A stretch of 64,000 nucleotides of DNA. Source: Cristatella mucedo (Eukaryota > Bryozoa > Phylactolaemata > Cristatellidae). Each line of letters opens with the position of its first letter. Positions within the stretch are counted from its first letter, which is position 1. Positions 38,501 through 46,516 of this stretch are shown piece by piece. The position numbers were made by a program, and so were the translations under genes. The stretch spans positions 986,501 through 1,050,500 of the forward strand of contig WPIO01000007.1 of assembly GCA_009760855.2 (NCBI GenBank). The letters are read 5' to 3'. The notes below the pieces were generated by a model. The model was not told the origin of the DNA. It did not search any database and saw only the letters and a list, made by a program, of their open reading frames with translations.

Positions 38501-40106
38501 ATGTAAACGTTCTGATCTGACAAAGCCTAATCCTAAGCTTCTGAAACCTACGCTTCAGATTTGGAACTTATTGAGAGAACGTTTGAAAGTGACGCATCTG
38601 AGAAATAGTCACAAACTTTTTACAAAATTCATTAGTCGGAATGATCGCATATACATGTGATATAGTGTGGCTACTCTATTTGGGGCTTAAAGAACCACCT
38701 GTAATATCACTGATTAGTGCAATTTGTTGACAGTTAATCCACAAGCCTTAAAGGTTTGCTGATTGATAAAGAGAACCAGTACGAGCCTCTCCATTAGGCT
38801 CCTTCTATGCATCGCAAAAAGGAAAACCTTTTTAAAAATGTTGCTGAGTGCCTTAAAATATGGCTTCAGTGGCTGAGAGACCGTTGGTGTATTTTAAAAT
38901 TGTCTCTTTCAATTTTAACCTCCAGGGCGGTTTCACGAAGCTGCCTTGTTTTCTTTGCCTAAGAGACAGCAGGAGAAACTCGGCGCATCTATCACAGAAG
39001 GATCTGGCCACAGCAATACATATTGGCCATTTTCTAAACATCGTAGGCACAAGCAATTGGATTATAGCACTAACTACCGAGTGAAAATGGCATCACGTAG
39101 GGTAACTAAATCGTAATGCTTTTAATATAGCCCGTAGCGAGTAGAATCTCTTATTAATGCATACGGTGTTCGAAAATACGTGATAGCTGATTATTGGAAG
39201 TAGCAGTTTCAAGTTGATAACAGTTTAGTTTCCGAGCGTGGATACATATAGAGAACATTTCAGCTGTTTTTAGATTCCCTTTAAATCGTCAGAGGATAGC
39301 TATGCACAGCCGTAATTTCTTAAGTAGTAGACTTAACGAATCTATTTGCATCAAGTGCTATTTGAAATTAATTTTCATGAGTGTTCTCGTTGAATCTGAT
39401 GGGAGAGATTATTAGATCAACAGACTACTCAATTGTGCATATTTAGATTGGCTAGTGCTACATACCTTAAAAACAGGATGGTCATATACACGGAGTCTTC
39501 AGCTCTCAAATTCAATAGCTGGTATTTCCGGGAGCTACTTCTCGAGGTATTGCAGCGTCCACGAGACGGATAACCCTACCATTAGCACGAATGTTTAGCC
39601 ATCCCCTCTTTAACCTCTGATGCCTCAAATAAGCCCCAAGTTCTTGGCTTCTCTTTAACACTTCGAAGTTCCTAATGCTAATCCACATTTGAGAGAGCCT
39701 GTATAATAAAATATCTGAAATACGTTCGAATAAATAAGAAGCCCGTTCAAGCGGGTCAAACATAGGTACAAGCTGAATTGAAGATTATCTAAAAAGCTTC
39801 AATTAGCTGGATGGACCATGATAGTTGATTCTCCAGATTACTAATGCTCTATGCGAAGAAATTGTCGACGTCACGGTAGAAAATTTAATGCGGCAAACCT
39901 AAAAGTATAACTAGCTTTTCGTTTGTACTCACTAGTTATATTTGACACTTTTCGTATTCGTTTATCTTGCTACAGCTTTGCATGCTTCAAAGGTTCCATT
40001 TGCTGTTCTTCCAGATGGCTGTCTAGGCCATATTTCCGGACTCGCTGCCGGGATTCTTGGAGCCTACGTGAGGAAAGCCACTACAGACGTTTATCGAATT
40101 TACTAG
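10641..40106 (+). CDS. C16orf89-like: C16orf89-like (UPF0764/DUF4735) secreted protein gene, 7 exons
   Basis: Seven exons at 10641-10815, 16475-16802, 24920-25028, 27564-27714, 31412-31520, 36875-36942 and 39976-40106 join into 1071 nt, giving 356 residues and a TAG stop. Every intron is GT-AG, and the phases (1, 2, 0, 1, 2, 1) are compatible at all six joins. The order of motifs follows vertebrate C16orf89 as I remember it: signal peptide, an N-terminal helix ending [16 protein letters not shown], a Cys pair in [39 protein letters not shown], a basic run, and a final PDGC. Length (356) is close to the human protein (about 360-400). N-glycosylation sequons lie at N91 and N165. The family is secreted and has no assigned biochemical function. 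Introns of 2.5-8.1 kb are full of LINE and SINE insertions on both strands. I see no AATAAA in the 500 bases after the stop. The gene looks intact. The family call rests on remembered homology plus phase agreement; exon 6 is the least certain exon. Confidence 0.82.
12083..12377 (+). mobile_element. LINE-1fam 3' end fragment
   Basis: Starts in the coding end (equivalent of [13 protein letters not shown]), then 3' UTR, hairpin AAGCGCC...GGTGCTT and (ATT)n tail. It lies in intron 1. Confidence 0.93.
12378..16213. other. Intron 1 interior without recognised repeats
   Basis: A CA-rich patch at 13081-13140 (ACGCCTCACGTACGTGCGCA, then CA repeats) is the only structure seen. Several 60-96-codon frames have no support. 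Confidence 0.45.
16214..16366 (+). mobile_element. SINE-B copy 108 bases before exon 2
   Basis: Starts GCTGGTTTGATCCAGTGG and ends with AAGCGCCTGAATGGAG...GGGGGGCTATACAAATG plus a T-rich tail. Its tail lies within the open frame that precedes exon 2, but the phase-compatible acceptor is downstream of the SINE. Confidence 0.87.
16475..16802 (+). CDS. C16orf89-like: Exon 2 of C16orf89-like gene
   Basis: Encodes residues 59 (part) to 168 (part). The acceptor follows a long pyrimidine-rich stretch ending CGTTTAG|GACAG. It is the site that both fits the phase of exon 1 and restores the family continuity LAQ-G-QLDVI. The open frame runs further upstream into a SINE-B tail, but the alternative AG sites at 16383 and 16391 do not fit the phase. 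Visible features are a Leu-rich helix (residues 60-90), sequon N91-E-T, YLRSF (108-112), a basic segment [11 protein letters not shown] (128-138), Cys155 in GDSCYTAIL and sequon N165-A-T. The donor is CGAG|GTAAGG. Confidence 0.82.
17085..18625 (+). mobile_element. LINE-1fam copy, RT to 3' tail, split by a 340-bp CT microsatellite
   Basis: It starts just before the RT motif [11 protein letters not shown] (the decayed PQGSVLGP) and continues through [25 protein letters not shown] and the 3' UTR to a decayed hairpin and ATT-rich tail. A CT repeat (17155-17494) sits inside the reading frame between the PQGSVLGP and YADD motifs. Stops and frameshifts throughout show decay. It lies in intron 2 of the C16orf89-like gene. 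Confidence 0.88.
17155..17494 (+). repeat. (CT)n microsatellite inside LINE RT
   Basis: About 340 bases of CT repeat with minor interruptions (GTGTGT and CTCCAT variants in the middle). It interrupts a LINE-1fam RT frame exactly where intact copies read TATACTCTCCCTCTCGCTG. Leu/Ser open frames across it are artefacts. Confidence 0.97.
19709..19838 (+). mobile_element. LINE-2fam 3' terminal fragment
   Basis: About 130 bases of 3' UTR (GGCTACCGAATGCGTACCG to GGAGATACATTACATT). It lies in intron 2. Confidence 0.88.
20110..21280 (-). mobile_element. LINE-1fam minus-strand copy, 3' half (RT and C-terminal)
   Basis: Minus-strand decayed [20 protein letters not shown] at about 21200, [19 protein letters not shown] at 20815, [16 protein letters not shown] at 20520, [15 protein letters not shown] at 20235. 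A GA repeat (CT on the sense strand) breaks it at 20551-20590. It is the continuation of 21690-22800 across a nested insertion. It lies in intron 2. Confidence 0.87.
20551..20590 (+). repeat. (GA)n microsatellite inside LINE RT (CT on LINE sense strand)
   Basis: About 40 bases of GA. In LINE sense orientation it is CT, at the same codon position as the CT array at 17155-17494. Confidence 0.97.
21281..21690 (+). mobile_element. LINE-1fam 3' fragment nested in an opposite-strand LINE-1fam
   Basis: It begins at TCTAGAAATACC (RT C-terminal region) and runs through the 3' UTR, the hairpin at about 21617-21660 and (ATT)n. The minus-strand LINE resumes on both sides with continuous homology, so this copy inserted later. 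No clear target-site duplication is visible. Confidence 0.9.
21690..22800 (-). mobile_element. LINE-1fam minus-strand copy, 5' half (endonuclease and linker)
   Basis: Minus-strand reading gives an endonuclease start ([12 protein letters not shown] near 22740, the decayed LTETWL motif). The linker follows ([21 protein letters not shown], near 22030), then the region before RT (DRFSSFF-like near 21830). With 20110-21280 this makes a nearly full-length but heavily decayed element of about 2.3 kb, split by the + strand insertion at 21281-21690. Confidence 0.8.
23100..23875 (-). mobile_element. LINE-1fam minus-strand 3' part
   Basis: Minus-strand 3' UTR (GTGACACGCACAGGGTCAAC at 23120) and C-terminal region, back to the segment equivalent to ERLTFKIGSAS near 23840. 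Decayed. It lies in intron 2. Confidence 0.85.
24920..25028 (+). CDS. C16orf89-like: Exon 3 of C16orf89-like gene: Cys pair and HQLLYF core
   Basis: Encodes the end of codon 168 through residue 204. The acceptor is TTGCTTTCTTTCAAAG|G and the donor is ACTT|GTAAGT, both strong. The segment carries Cys172 and Cys178 in HCDISDSCW, then [14 protein letters not shown] (189-202). This corresponds to CGLSDLC...GYCLSHQLLFFL in vertebrate C16orf89 and is the most recognisable part of the protein. A SINE-B copy begins 27 bases after the donor. Confidence 0.88.
25056..25195 (+). mobile_element. SINE-B copy 27 bases after exon 3
   Basis: GCTGGTTTGGTCTAGTAGTT, then GAGGCCTGGTCAAGGTCGCG, GGCATATGTGAAG, hairpin and GCTATATAAATG. 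It has a clear tRNA-like box A. Confidence 0.88.
25196..27563. other. Intron 3 interior, unique sequence
   Basis: AT-rich, no LINE or SINE recognised beyond the SINE-B at its start. One open frame at 26007-26279 ends near a GT but has no phase-compatible role. Confidence 0.45.
27564..27714 (+). CDS. C16orf89-like: Exon 4 of C16orf89-like gene
   Basis: Encodes residues 205-254 plus one base of codon 255. The acceptor is GCTGTCTTTATAG|TTC (phase 0, matching exon 3) and the donor is CAAA|GTAAGT. Notable residues are Cys206, Cys227 and the C-terminal TNRDLFIEQ (246-254), which lines up with PTRDIFMEN of vertebrate members. Confidence 0.85.
28765..28990 (-). mobile_element. LINE-1fam minus-strand RT fragment
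   Basis: Reads on the minus strand as decayed [14 protein letters not shown] and the helix before it; the + strand shows GCTGCCGAAAGATCCAGCAT. It lies in intron 4. Confidence 0.75.
29622..29700 (-). mobile_element. LINE-1fam minus-strand 3' tail
   Basis: (TAA)n, inverted hairpin (AAAGCGCCCTCAGAG...CTAGGCGCTTTAC) and a few UTR bases. It lies in intron 4. Confidence 0.9.
30978..31130 (+). mobile_element. SINE-B copy, decayed
   Basis: GCTGGTTTGGCACAATAGTA, AGCCATGGCATATGTAAAGC and a broken hairpin with TTCTCTTTATAGTGCGATAC. It lies in intron 4, ending about 280 bases before exon 5. Confidence 0.72.
31412..31520 (+). CDS. C16orf89-like: Exon 5 of C16orf89-like gene
   Basis: Encodes the end of codon 255 through two bases of codon 291. 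The acceptor CATATTTTAG|AT completes an Asn codon, so [16 protein letters not shown] aligns without a gap to the family's RDIFMENIMFCGMGGF. It continues through LDLILSWQ (272-279) and IGCF (283-286), again as in the family. The donor is GCAG|GTGCGT. Confidence 0.88.
31709..31868 (+). repeat. (TATG)n and (TTATGTAT)n microsatellite
   Basis: About 160 bases of TATG and TTTATGTAT-type repeats at the tail end of the LINE-2fam fragment that follows. The frame-encoded ICMYVCMF-type peptide is an artefact. Confidence 0.95.
31866..32025 (-). mobile_element. LINE-2fam minus-strand 3' UTR fragment
   Basis: Minus-strand LINE-2fam UTR (ATAAAGACCAAGTGGGTTTT to CAGAGTCAGGAGAGC). Its 3' terminus abuts the TATG microsatellite. 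It lies in intron 5. Confidence 0.88.
32204..32925 (+). mobile_element. LINE-1fam 3' fragment, young copy in intron 5
   Basis: It matches 46030-46760 with about a dozen single-base differences by eye. It carries an open frame from [12 protein letters not shown] to [14 protein letters not shown], then the same 3' UTR, hairpin and (ATT)n-like tail. It is 5'-truncated within the RT C-terminal region. It lies in intron 5 of the C16orf89-like gene, in the same orientation as the gene. Confidence 0.92.
33183..33348 (+). mobile_element. SINE-A (tRNA-derived), best copy
   Basis: Box A-like TAGCTCACTTGGTAAG, an anticodon-arm region rich in CCTCGGCCTCGAGG, and a perfect box B GGTTCGAATCC. A body with a GCCACTGCAAGCGGTGG hairpin follows, ending at AAGAGGCTGGTAAATCAG. 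It lies in intron 5. Confidence 0.9.
33888..34028 (+). mobile_element. LINE-2fam 3' UTR fragment, decayed
   Basis: Recognisable by GTGAGATGAAGTCTTTTGG, GCGTACCGAAAGCCAC and GGAGTTATAGACGAAGATGC. It has many substitutions and the tail is lost. It lies in intron 5. Confidence 0.75.
34610..35662 (+). mobile_element. Decayed LINE-1fam-like copy, RT C-terminus to 3' tail
   Basis: Contains [11 protein letters not shown]-like, [33 protein letters not shown] and PKAWNSFPT-like pieces, then a shortened UTR and a hairpin relic (GTACTCTTAGGGCGCTAAAT). The divergence suggests an older subfamily. It lies in intron 5. Confidence 0.72.
36590..36800 (-). mobile_element. LINE endonuclease N-terminal remnant
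   Basis: The minus strand reads [12 protein letters not shown], the APE endonuclease motif around the catalytic Glu. Decay continues to about 36250. It ends about 75 bases before exon 6 of the C16orf89-like gene. Confidence 0.6.
36875..36942 (+). CDS. C16orf89-like: Exon 6 of C16orf89-like gene: short basic exon
   Basis: A 68-base exon coding residues 291 (part) to 314 (part). The acceptor is CTACTTCTTACAG|G and the donor is GAAA|GTAAGT; both are strong and both phases fit the neighbours. It encodes [18 protein letters not shown] (296-313), in the position where vertebrate proteins have HFSRRVKRREKQF. The RKKR run could be a furin-like site in a secreted protein, but that is inference. This exon is supported by splice sites and phase more than by sequence similarity. 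Confidence 0.68.
38066..38135 (-). mobile_element. LINE-1fam minus-strand 3' tail
   Basis: (TAA)n plus inverted hairpin, then an unrelated flank. It lies in intron 6. Confidence 0.88.
39976..40106 (+). CDS. C16orf89-like: Exon 7 (terminal) of C16orf89-like gene with TAG stop
   Basis: The acceptor CGTTTATCTTGCTACAG|C is strong. The frame gives [18 protein letters not shown] (315-332), then a small hydrophobic helix [12 protein letters not shown], ending DVYRIY and stop (TAG 40104-40106). PDGC...GH followed by an Ala/Gly/Leu helix matches the C-terminus of vertebrate C16orf89 (PDGCSSH...VAALGGFLYIL). A longer open frame at the same place is out of frame with it and is a shadow. Confidence 0.85.
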
Positions 40107-41009
40107 ACGCAATTCAGATGCTGATTTTCAGACGTTCATTTTGATGTGTGAATATTATGTCAGATGGTGAAAGTCGCAACTCCATGTCATGCGAATTGGT
40201 CTTTTTTGAATGAAACTAACTATATTCATTGGGCAAACGAATGTTGCGATCTAGCTCTTTCTACTTTGGGGATCCTATTAGCCAAGCCACAAACGTAATT
40301 TTATTAGGAATGCTTTAACTGTGGCCTGGCGAGGCAAAAAACTATCAGCTACTTGCGTGAATTGACCAGCTTGCCTGGCCGAGCATTACTAAGCAAGTGG
40401 CCAACCACTAACTCACCTCTAAGAGATATTAACAATTAATGACCTTCAATTCAAGACCAGCCCATCGGCCGTATTACAGTTTGACCACTAAATCTACATT
40501 TAGTGATTCTGCAAATGGCTGTGCGAATATTTCTACCGTTAGATCAATTTATTTTAAAATAAGATGGAATGAGGTTTATCTGAAATCACAGCGCTCGTTT
40601 GTGCTTTGCCTAAGAGTGGTCCAATAGTCACTAATGTGGGCTTGTTATTACCATTTACTCAGAATGGGGTGGAGGTACATTACCGTAGTACGTTCCAGTC
40701 ACCTCATCGACTCTCCTGGTCGCGTACTTTGAATTTCACTCTTCCCTGTATCAGTGCAAAATGGTGAATGAATGTGTGGTTGTAAACACTACTTGGGGTC
40801 TTCATTAGCTTGCTAAAATAGGCCTGCGCCGGAGTCGACTAATGGGCGTCGGCATTAATGCAAAAGCAGATAATTCTGCTTGGACTACTGAGAATCACAA
40901 TTGGGCCAGCACACGAGGCACCTCTGGGGTAGTTCGAATCGTACTTGTCCGATCGTATCCATTATAGTAAGTAAGTTGGGCGGCAGTCAATTGAATACAG
41001 CATCACCTC

Positions 41010-41220
41010 AGTCTAGACCGGAGTCCCAATAAGATCTTCTCTTTGCCCTTTGATGTAGTCTAATTATGCAGAGCCTCTCTGGAAAGTGATAAGTGACCGC
41101 GGCTACCAGTTCTATGCCGACGACACCCAGCATTGCCTGTCATTTAAGCCCAAAACCAGCTGAGGAGACGGGTGCACTGGATGCCCACCTTGCAGAAATT
41201 TGATCATGAATGTCGGCTAA
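41010..41220 (+). mobile_element. LINE RT fragment (YADD region)
   Basis: Reads VISDRGYQFYADDTQHCLSF with surrounding stops: the RT catalytic segment of a LINE that is neither of the two main families in detail. Confidence 0.7.
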
Positions 41221-41867
41221 TTATCTTAAGATATTCCGTTGATAACCAAATTATTTCTAATGGAACCCTGAATATATGGCAGGAAAAAATAGTTAGCTTT
41301 ATAATAACTGGTTCTATTGTGAGATATAGTGCTCGTTCTCGATGGCAACCGTGTGGTGTTAAAAAGTTTCATTAGAATGTCTGCTTTCTTCCCATCTATT
41401 CATCAAGTTCGATCCAGATCCAGGATTAGTGGCTACCTGTGGCGCTGGGTAACGGAAGATTGTACTAGTTTCCTAGGTTTCATCATAGACTTGGAATACC
41501 GAAACTCAGTTTTGGCAAAGCAACAAAAAATTCGTTAGGTCTCTACAGCTGGTGAAAGTGTTCTTACAAGGTTGTTTATTAAGTAGGATAAGTAAAATAT
41601 AATGAGGCTGAATTGAAACAATTGACTTATCCTGGACCACAGTAGCCCAAGATGATCGTGTACAGCTGGACAAAAAAGAAAGGATAAACTGACTAGTAAC
41701 TATTCACGAGTACTCTACTAACGGTTTTCTGTGTAAATGGCTGCGTACTATGTGCCCCTCTAGTAGCTCATAAGCTGAAACAGCTTGGCTTCATAGCCTT
41801 GTCAAGCGGCTCAATGTTTCACTTTCGAGAATTGGTAGCTTAAACCTATATTATGCACTTGTTCGTC

Positions 41868-41945
41868 ATTTAGTATGAGATTCAGTTCTTTGAGGGTGCT
41901 ATGCAAATGCATTATTGTTTTTGTTATCATTATTTTTACTTGTCC
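41868..41945 (+). mobile_element. LINE-1fam-like 3' tail remnant
   Basis: ATGAGATTCAGTTCTTTGAG, GGTGCTATGCAAATGCATTA and AT-rich repeats: the 3' half of the hairpin and its tail. Confidence 0.6.
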
Positions 41946-42007
41946 AGGAGTGAGGTACTAGCTCTTCGCAACTCAGGTTGTTGGTTACAGTCCTGCTACA
42001 GGCAATA

Positions 42008-42640
42008 ATAATAGTACATAATAATAGTAACAATACATCTGATATAACGCCTTCAGGGAACTTAGTCTTTTTCTAGGCACTTTTAATTTGCTACAAAGGA
42101 AGCGCCATCGAATGTTAAGTGGTAGCATGTTCAACTATTGCAAGCATAACGTTGTTAGGCGTGACATGTACACGGTCAGCATGCAAAGATGGTTATTGGA
42201 AGCATGCAGTGTCAGCACACATAAGCAAACAAAGGAGGACTCACATGAACCCACTAAATGCTGTGGTACATGGATGCGTGTTTAGGTTCTATTAAAAGTA
42301 GTTAAATCAGGTGATGTCATGGCGTCAGTCTTTATTGAGTTCCAGGCTTTGGGAGCACACGAACTAAAGGCACGGTTTCCCAATAATTTGAGGTTCGTAT
42401 GAGGTACAGTCCATCCATTTGTTTAAGAAATTCGGGTGGTTTTATGCCTAGCCTGGTTGTGACGTAATCCTGATAAGTAGGCTGGATCCAGAGAACAAAA
42501 AGACCTAAAAGCGTGAGTGACAGAATCTTTAAGTCGATACGCTGCTTAACCGGGAGCCAGTGCAGGTCGTCCATAAGTGGTGTGTGTGAAGTGCAAACAC
42601 CTGCTTGTACAGACCGGTAGACCAGCAAGCTTAGTTTTAA
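42008..42640 (-). mobile_element. LINE-1fam minus-strand 3' part
   Basis: Tail, inverted hairpin, 3' UTR, then coding end (minus frame with [19 protein letters not shown]). Decayed. Confidence 0.88.
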
Positions 42641-43292
42641 TATATTATAAGTTATAAAATACTAAGCTGAGTTATATACGTCAAGACTGCTTGAAAAGTT
42701 GGCAACTTCCAGGCTGCTCATTTCATCGACTGCCATCCTGACGTAGCAAGACTTCTCACTTTCTCGTTTTGCCTGAAAAAAAGTCTGTTAGCTACGGTAA
42801 GCACGTTGAAAGCGTCAGGGGATCAAAGAGTGCTTTTTAAAACTCTTCTCCATAGCACTCACTTCCACCTTGTGGTTTTTTGGAGTTCCAGGAGTAGATA
42901 TAATAATTAAGTTACTACGTGGCCCTGGGTTACGAAGCTAATATATTTCCGAATGGGTTTCTTAACTGGGTCGTTCACGATCCTAATTTTGATGATTTTC
43001 CATAGGGTGCTAAAAGAAAAAAATATTTAAATCATTCCCGAGCCCAGTGAAAAATTTCCTGCATTAAAGAGATATTTTAATGAATAAAAAACACGCATAA
43101 ACTCATCCTCCAATCGCCCCCGCGGGGAAGCACGGTTTTCGTTATTCGCTGCTTTGGTTTTTCCCTATCTTCATCTCACTTTCTTTCGGTGAAATCGCGC
43201 CTGCATCACCTCGAAGGCTCAATCTAGCCCGTAGCAAGTAATCGGTGCATCGCATTCTTTTGACTGCCGTGCTTTTCGTAAACCTGAGACAG

Positions 43293-43392
43293 CTACGCCA
43301 GCGCAAAAATAGACAAGTTCGTGGTGATGAAAACCAATTACTGGAACATGTGGGTCTTCAGCTGAGACTTAAGAGGTTCACGGTCGTTGCAG
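43293..43392 (+). CDS. Possible internal exon of a second gene
   Basis: An open segment ends in a consensus donor (TTGCAG|GTAAGG). It encodes a charged helix-like stretch: LRQRKNRQVRGDENQ, then LLEHVGLQLRLKRFTVVA. An in-frame stop lies just upstream (43239-43241), so an acceptor must fall between 43242 and about 43302. I placed it after CTGAGACAG, but CTGAG or CGCCAG would also serve. It ends in phase 1, which fits the candidate terminal exon at 48649. I do not recognise the protein. Confidence 0.28.
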
Positions 43393-44222
43393 GTAAGGAC
43401 CGTATCAAGGCAGCACTCTTGACAGACTTCTCGTGCATATGAGCTGACAGCTCGATCACCAAAAGATTATAATCAAGTGAGAGGGACTTTGAGATTAACT
43501 GATGCCAGTGCAGTGATCTTGCAACCAGACTGGGGACCTTGACATGATTTAATGCTTGATGGGGAGAAAGTGAGGCTTATATAAACGTTTGGTGATATGG
43601 CAGTCACACCTTAGGCAACAGACCTGACGAGTTGACACGTTGTCCAGCATTTGCTGACGATTCAGGGCACTGGCCAGGAGTCATGAGTAACTAGGATTCC
43701 AATCATCTACACAAGATATCCCAAACGCGTGAGCTAATATAGCTTCCGGACTCTAACCTAAGCATACCCCGATTTGGTCAATGCTCTTTAACTGTAATTA
43801 GATCGGCTTGATAGTGTACGAAATTTTCTCATCCAATGATGAGCCTATTTAGAATAGCATGCTTAAATTACAGGAAGACGTCACTGGAGTGAAACTAGCG
43901 GAACCAATCAAATGGGGTGAGATTTTCCAACTTTTGGTCGACACTGGGTTTGCACATAGCTAATAAGTCAAGTCTTATCATCACTGAGCTCCAGGAAGTT
44001 AGTAACCATCCTAATGCGAAAGTAGTCATTTGCTGTCAAACGAGCCGGCGTGGTTGCTAACGATATGGAACTTTGCACGATGTTTTTCCGATAATGCTTA
44101 AGTAAAAGAAGCCAATGGGCTACTCCCATTGCATTTAACTGAGTTCACTAGCACTGGTTGCATTAAATCCTTGCATCTGCTCTAATCTTTCTTCCGAGAA
44201 AACCAGGCAAGCACCCGTAACG

Positions 44223-45781
44223 ATGATTAGGACTGTAAGAGGACGGTTTTTCACTGACCACATTGACAAGCTACCTTTATCTGACCACATGCAGATCTCA
44301 TTCAATCTACAGTGTGTGCCCACATTCTCCTCTCAAATAACCTGTGAATCGCGAAACCTCAAGACCCTTGACATCGATGCTGTCCGTGCGAGCATATCTG
44401 CTTCACCTTTGCTGCTCAGTCCTCCCTCCGATCTGTCATCACTGGTAGATTGCTACAACACGACACTAGCTGACACGCTCGACGAGTTTGCACCTTTGAC
44501 AAAGCGCACTGTGCGCCCCCGCCCAGACGGCCTATGGTTTACCACAGACATTAAACTAGCCAAGTCTACTAAACGAAAGCTTGAAAAGGCATACAAAAGA
44601 TCCGGACTAACTGTCCATCGACAGGCATATGAAGACTACTGTAGGTCGTACCAATCGATCCTAGCAAAGGCTAAGTCTAGCTTCTATAGAAACATTGTTG
44701 AATCACAGATGCACAATCCAAAAATGCTGATGTCGACAATAAACCATCTCCTCAACCATTCCCAGGTTAGCTCCTTACCTGATGATCCTTGTGATGATCT
44801 AGCCGATCGCTTCTCTCGATTCTTTGTGCAGAAGGTAGACAAAATCAGGGAATCCATCCCTGCGATGGCAACCTTCCCACTAGAATGCTGTTCCTCGGTT
44901 CCTGGCTGCGCCTCAATGTCTGCATTTAAACAGGTCACTAGTGATGTAGTCCTAAAGCTCGTATCTCAATCAAAGAAGACAACAAGTCCACTGGACCCTA
45001 TTCCCACTGTACTGCTCCTACGTTGCATTGATCTGCTGCTGCCATGCATAACCAACATCATTAATATGTCATTAGCCTCAGGTCAGGTCCCAGCACCTTT
45101 CAAAAAAGCTGTAGTCAGGCCACTTCTCAAGAAAGCTACACTAGACCAAGAGAACTTAAGCAACTACCGCCCAGTCTCCCTTCTACCATTCCTATCAAAG
45201 ACACTGGAACGGGTCGTGGCAGACCAGCTGAACTCGTATATCGAAACCTCACACCTTGCTAGTAAGTTCCAGTCTGGCTTTAGAGCTAATCACTCCACAG
45301 AGTCAGCATTGCTTCGGGTATACAACGACCTACTTAGGAATGCAGACATGGGTAGAGTGTCTCTTCTTGTTTTGCTCGATCTTTCGGCAGCTTTTGATAC
45401 CATCGATCACAAAGTACTTCTAGAGCGCCTCTCATCTCGCCTGGGCATCACTGGCACTGCTCTGCAGTGGTTCAGGTCCTATCTCAGTGGGAGACTCCAG
45501 AGTGTTGACGTGAATGGACAAAGATCATCTGAAGTACCTCTAAAATATGGAGTACCTCAGGGCTCTGTGCTAGGTCCGGTCCTTTTCACCACCGTTTATA
45601 CTCTCCCTCTCGCTGATGTGATTGCCAAGCACAATCTAGGCTTTCACTTCTATGCGGATGACACTCAGTTGTACCTTTGCTTTGATCCCTCCCAGCCTTC
45701 GAGCACCTCAAATTCTCTCAACTCACTTGCTGCATGCATTGATGACATCCGATCATGGATGGCAGCAAATTTTCTAAAACT
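44223..45781 (+). pseudogene. LINE-1fam ORF2, endonuclease end plus reverse transcriptase
   Basis: A 520-residue open frame. The first 30 or so residues are the end of an APE-type endonuclease. It continues with a linker (KSTKRKLEKAYKRSG, then [16 protein letters not shown]), then RT with the YADD catalytic motif and the [10 protein letters not shown] motif. Reading leaves the true frame in the A-rich run after FLKL, where about two extra A bases shift the frame; the listed stop beyond it is out of frame. The ATG at 44223 is internal to the endonuclease and is not a natural start. Its role would be copying the LINE RNA into DNA at a nicked target. Confidence 0.9.
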
Positions 45782-46516
45782 AAAAACGATGATAAAACTA
45801 ACTTACTAGTTATGGGCAAACCTAGTGTTATTCAGAAATTGGAAAGGCTGACTTTCAAAATTGGCTCTGCCAGCATATCTTCAGTTGCATCAGCTCGAAA
45901 TCTAGGTGTCATATTCCAAAGCGACCTCTCGTTAGACGACCACATCAGCTCCACAGTCAAATCAGCCTATTTTCAGCTTCATAACATTGCTAAAATTAGG
46001 GCTTGTTTAGATAAGGATACCACGTCCAAGTTGGTCCATGCATTCGTGACATCTCGTTTCGACTTCTGCAACTCACTGCTTACTGGCCTACCAGCATGTG
46101 CGATCAGGCGATTGCAGCTTGTGCAAAACTCTGCAGCTAGGCTTGTCTGTCGTGAGCATCGCAGTTGCCACATTACTCCACTTCTCGCCGACCTGCACTG
46201 GTTACCAGTCAAGCAACGGATTGACTTCAAGGTTTTGTCGCTCACTTTTAGGTCTCTTCATTCTATGGCTCCAGCCTATCTTTCAGATATACTACCCCAT
46301 CAGGCAAAGCATCGTACCACTCGCTTTTCGGAATCCAACAGTCTAGAAATACCTCGTACAAACCTTAAATCCTTTGGAGACCGTGCATTTAGCTCGTATG
46401 CTCCCACAGCCTGGAACTCCCTCCCGACCTGCATCAGAACATCCCTTGACCTGACCACATTTAAAAGAAACTTAAAAACATACCTATTTAGGACAGCATT
46501 TAGTGGGTCCTTGTGA
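45782..46516 (+). pseudogene. LINE-1fam ORF2, RT thumb and C-terminal region after the frameshift
   Basis: Continuation of the same protein in another frame: DDKTNLLVMGKPSVIQKLE, then [54 protein letters not shown] and a final [14 protein letters not shown] before TGA. The open frame reaches back to 45755, but the family alignment shows the switch near 45782. Apart from this break the coding region has no stop, consistent with a recent insertion. Confidence 0.88.
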
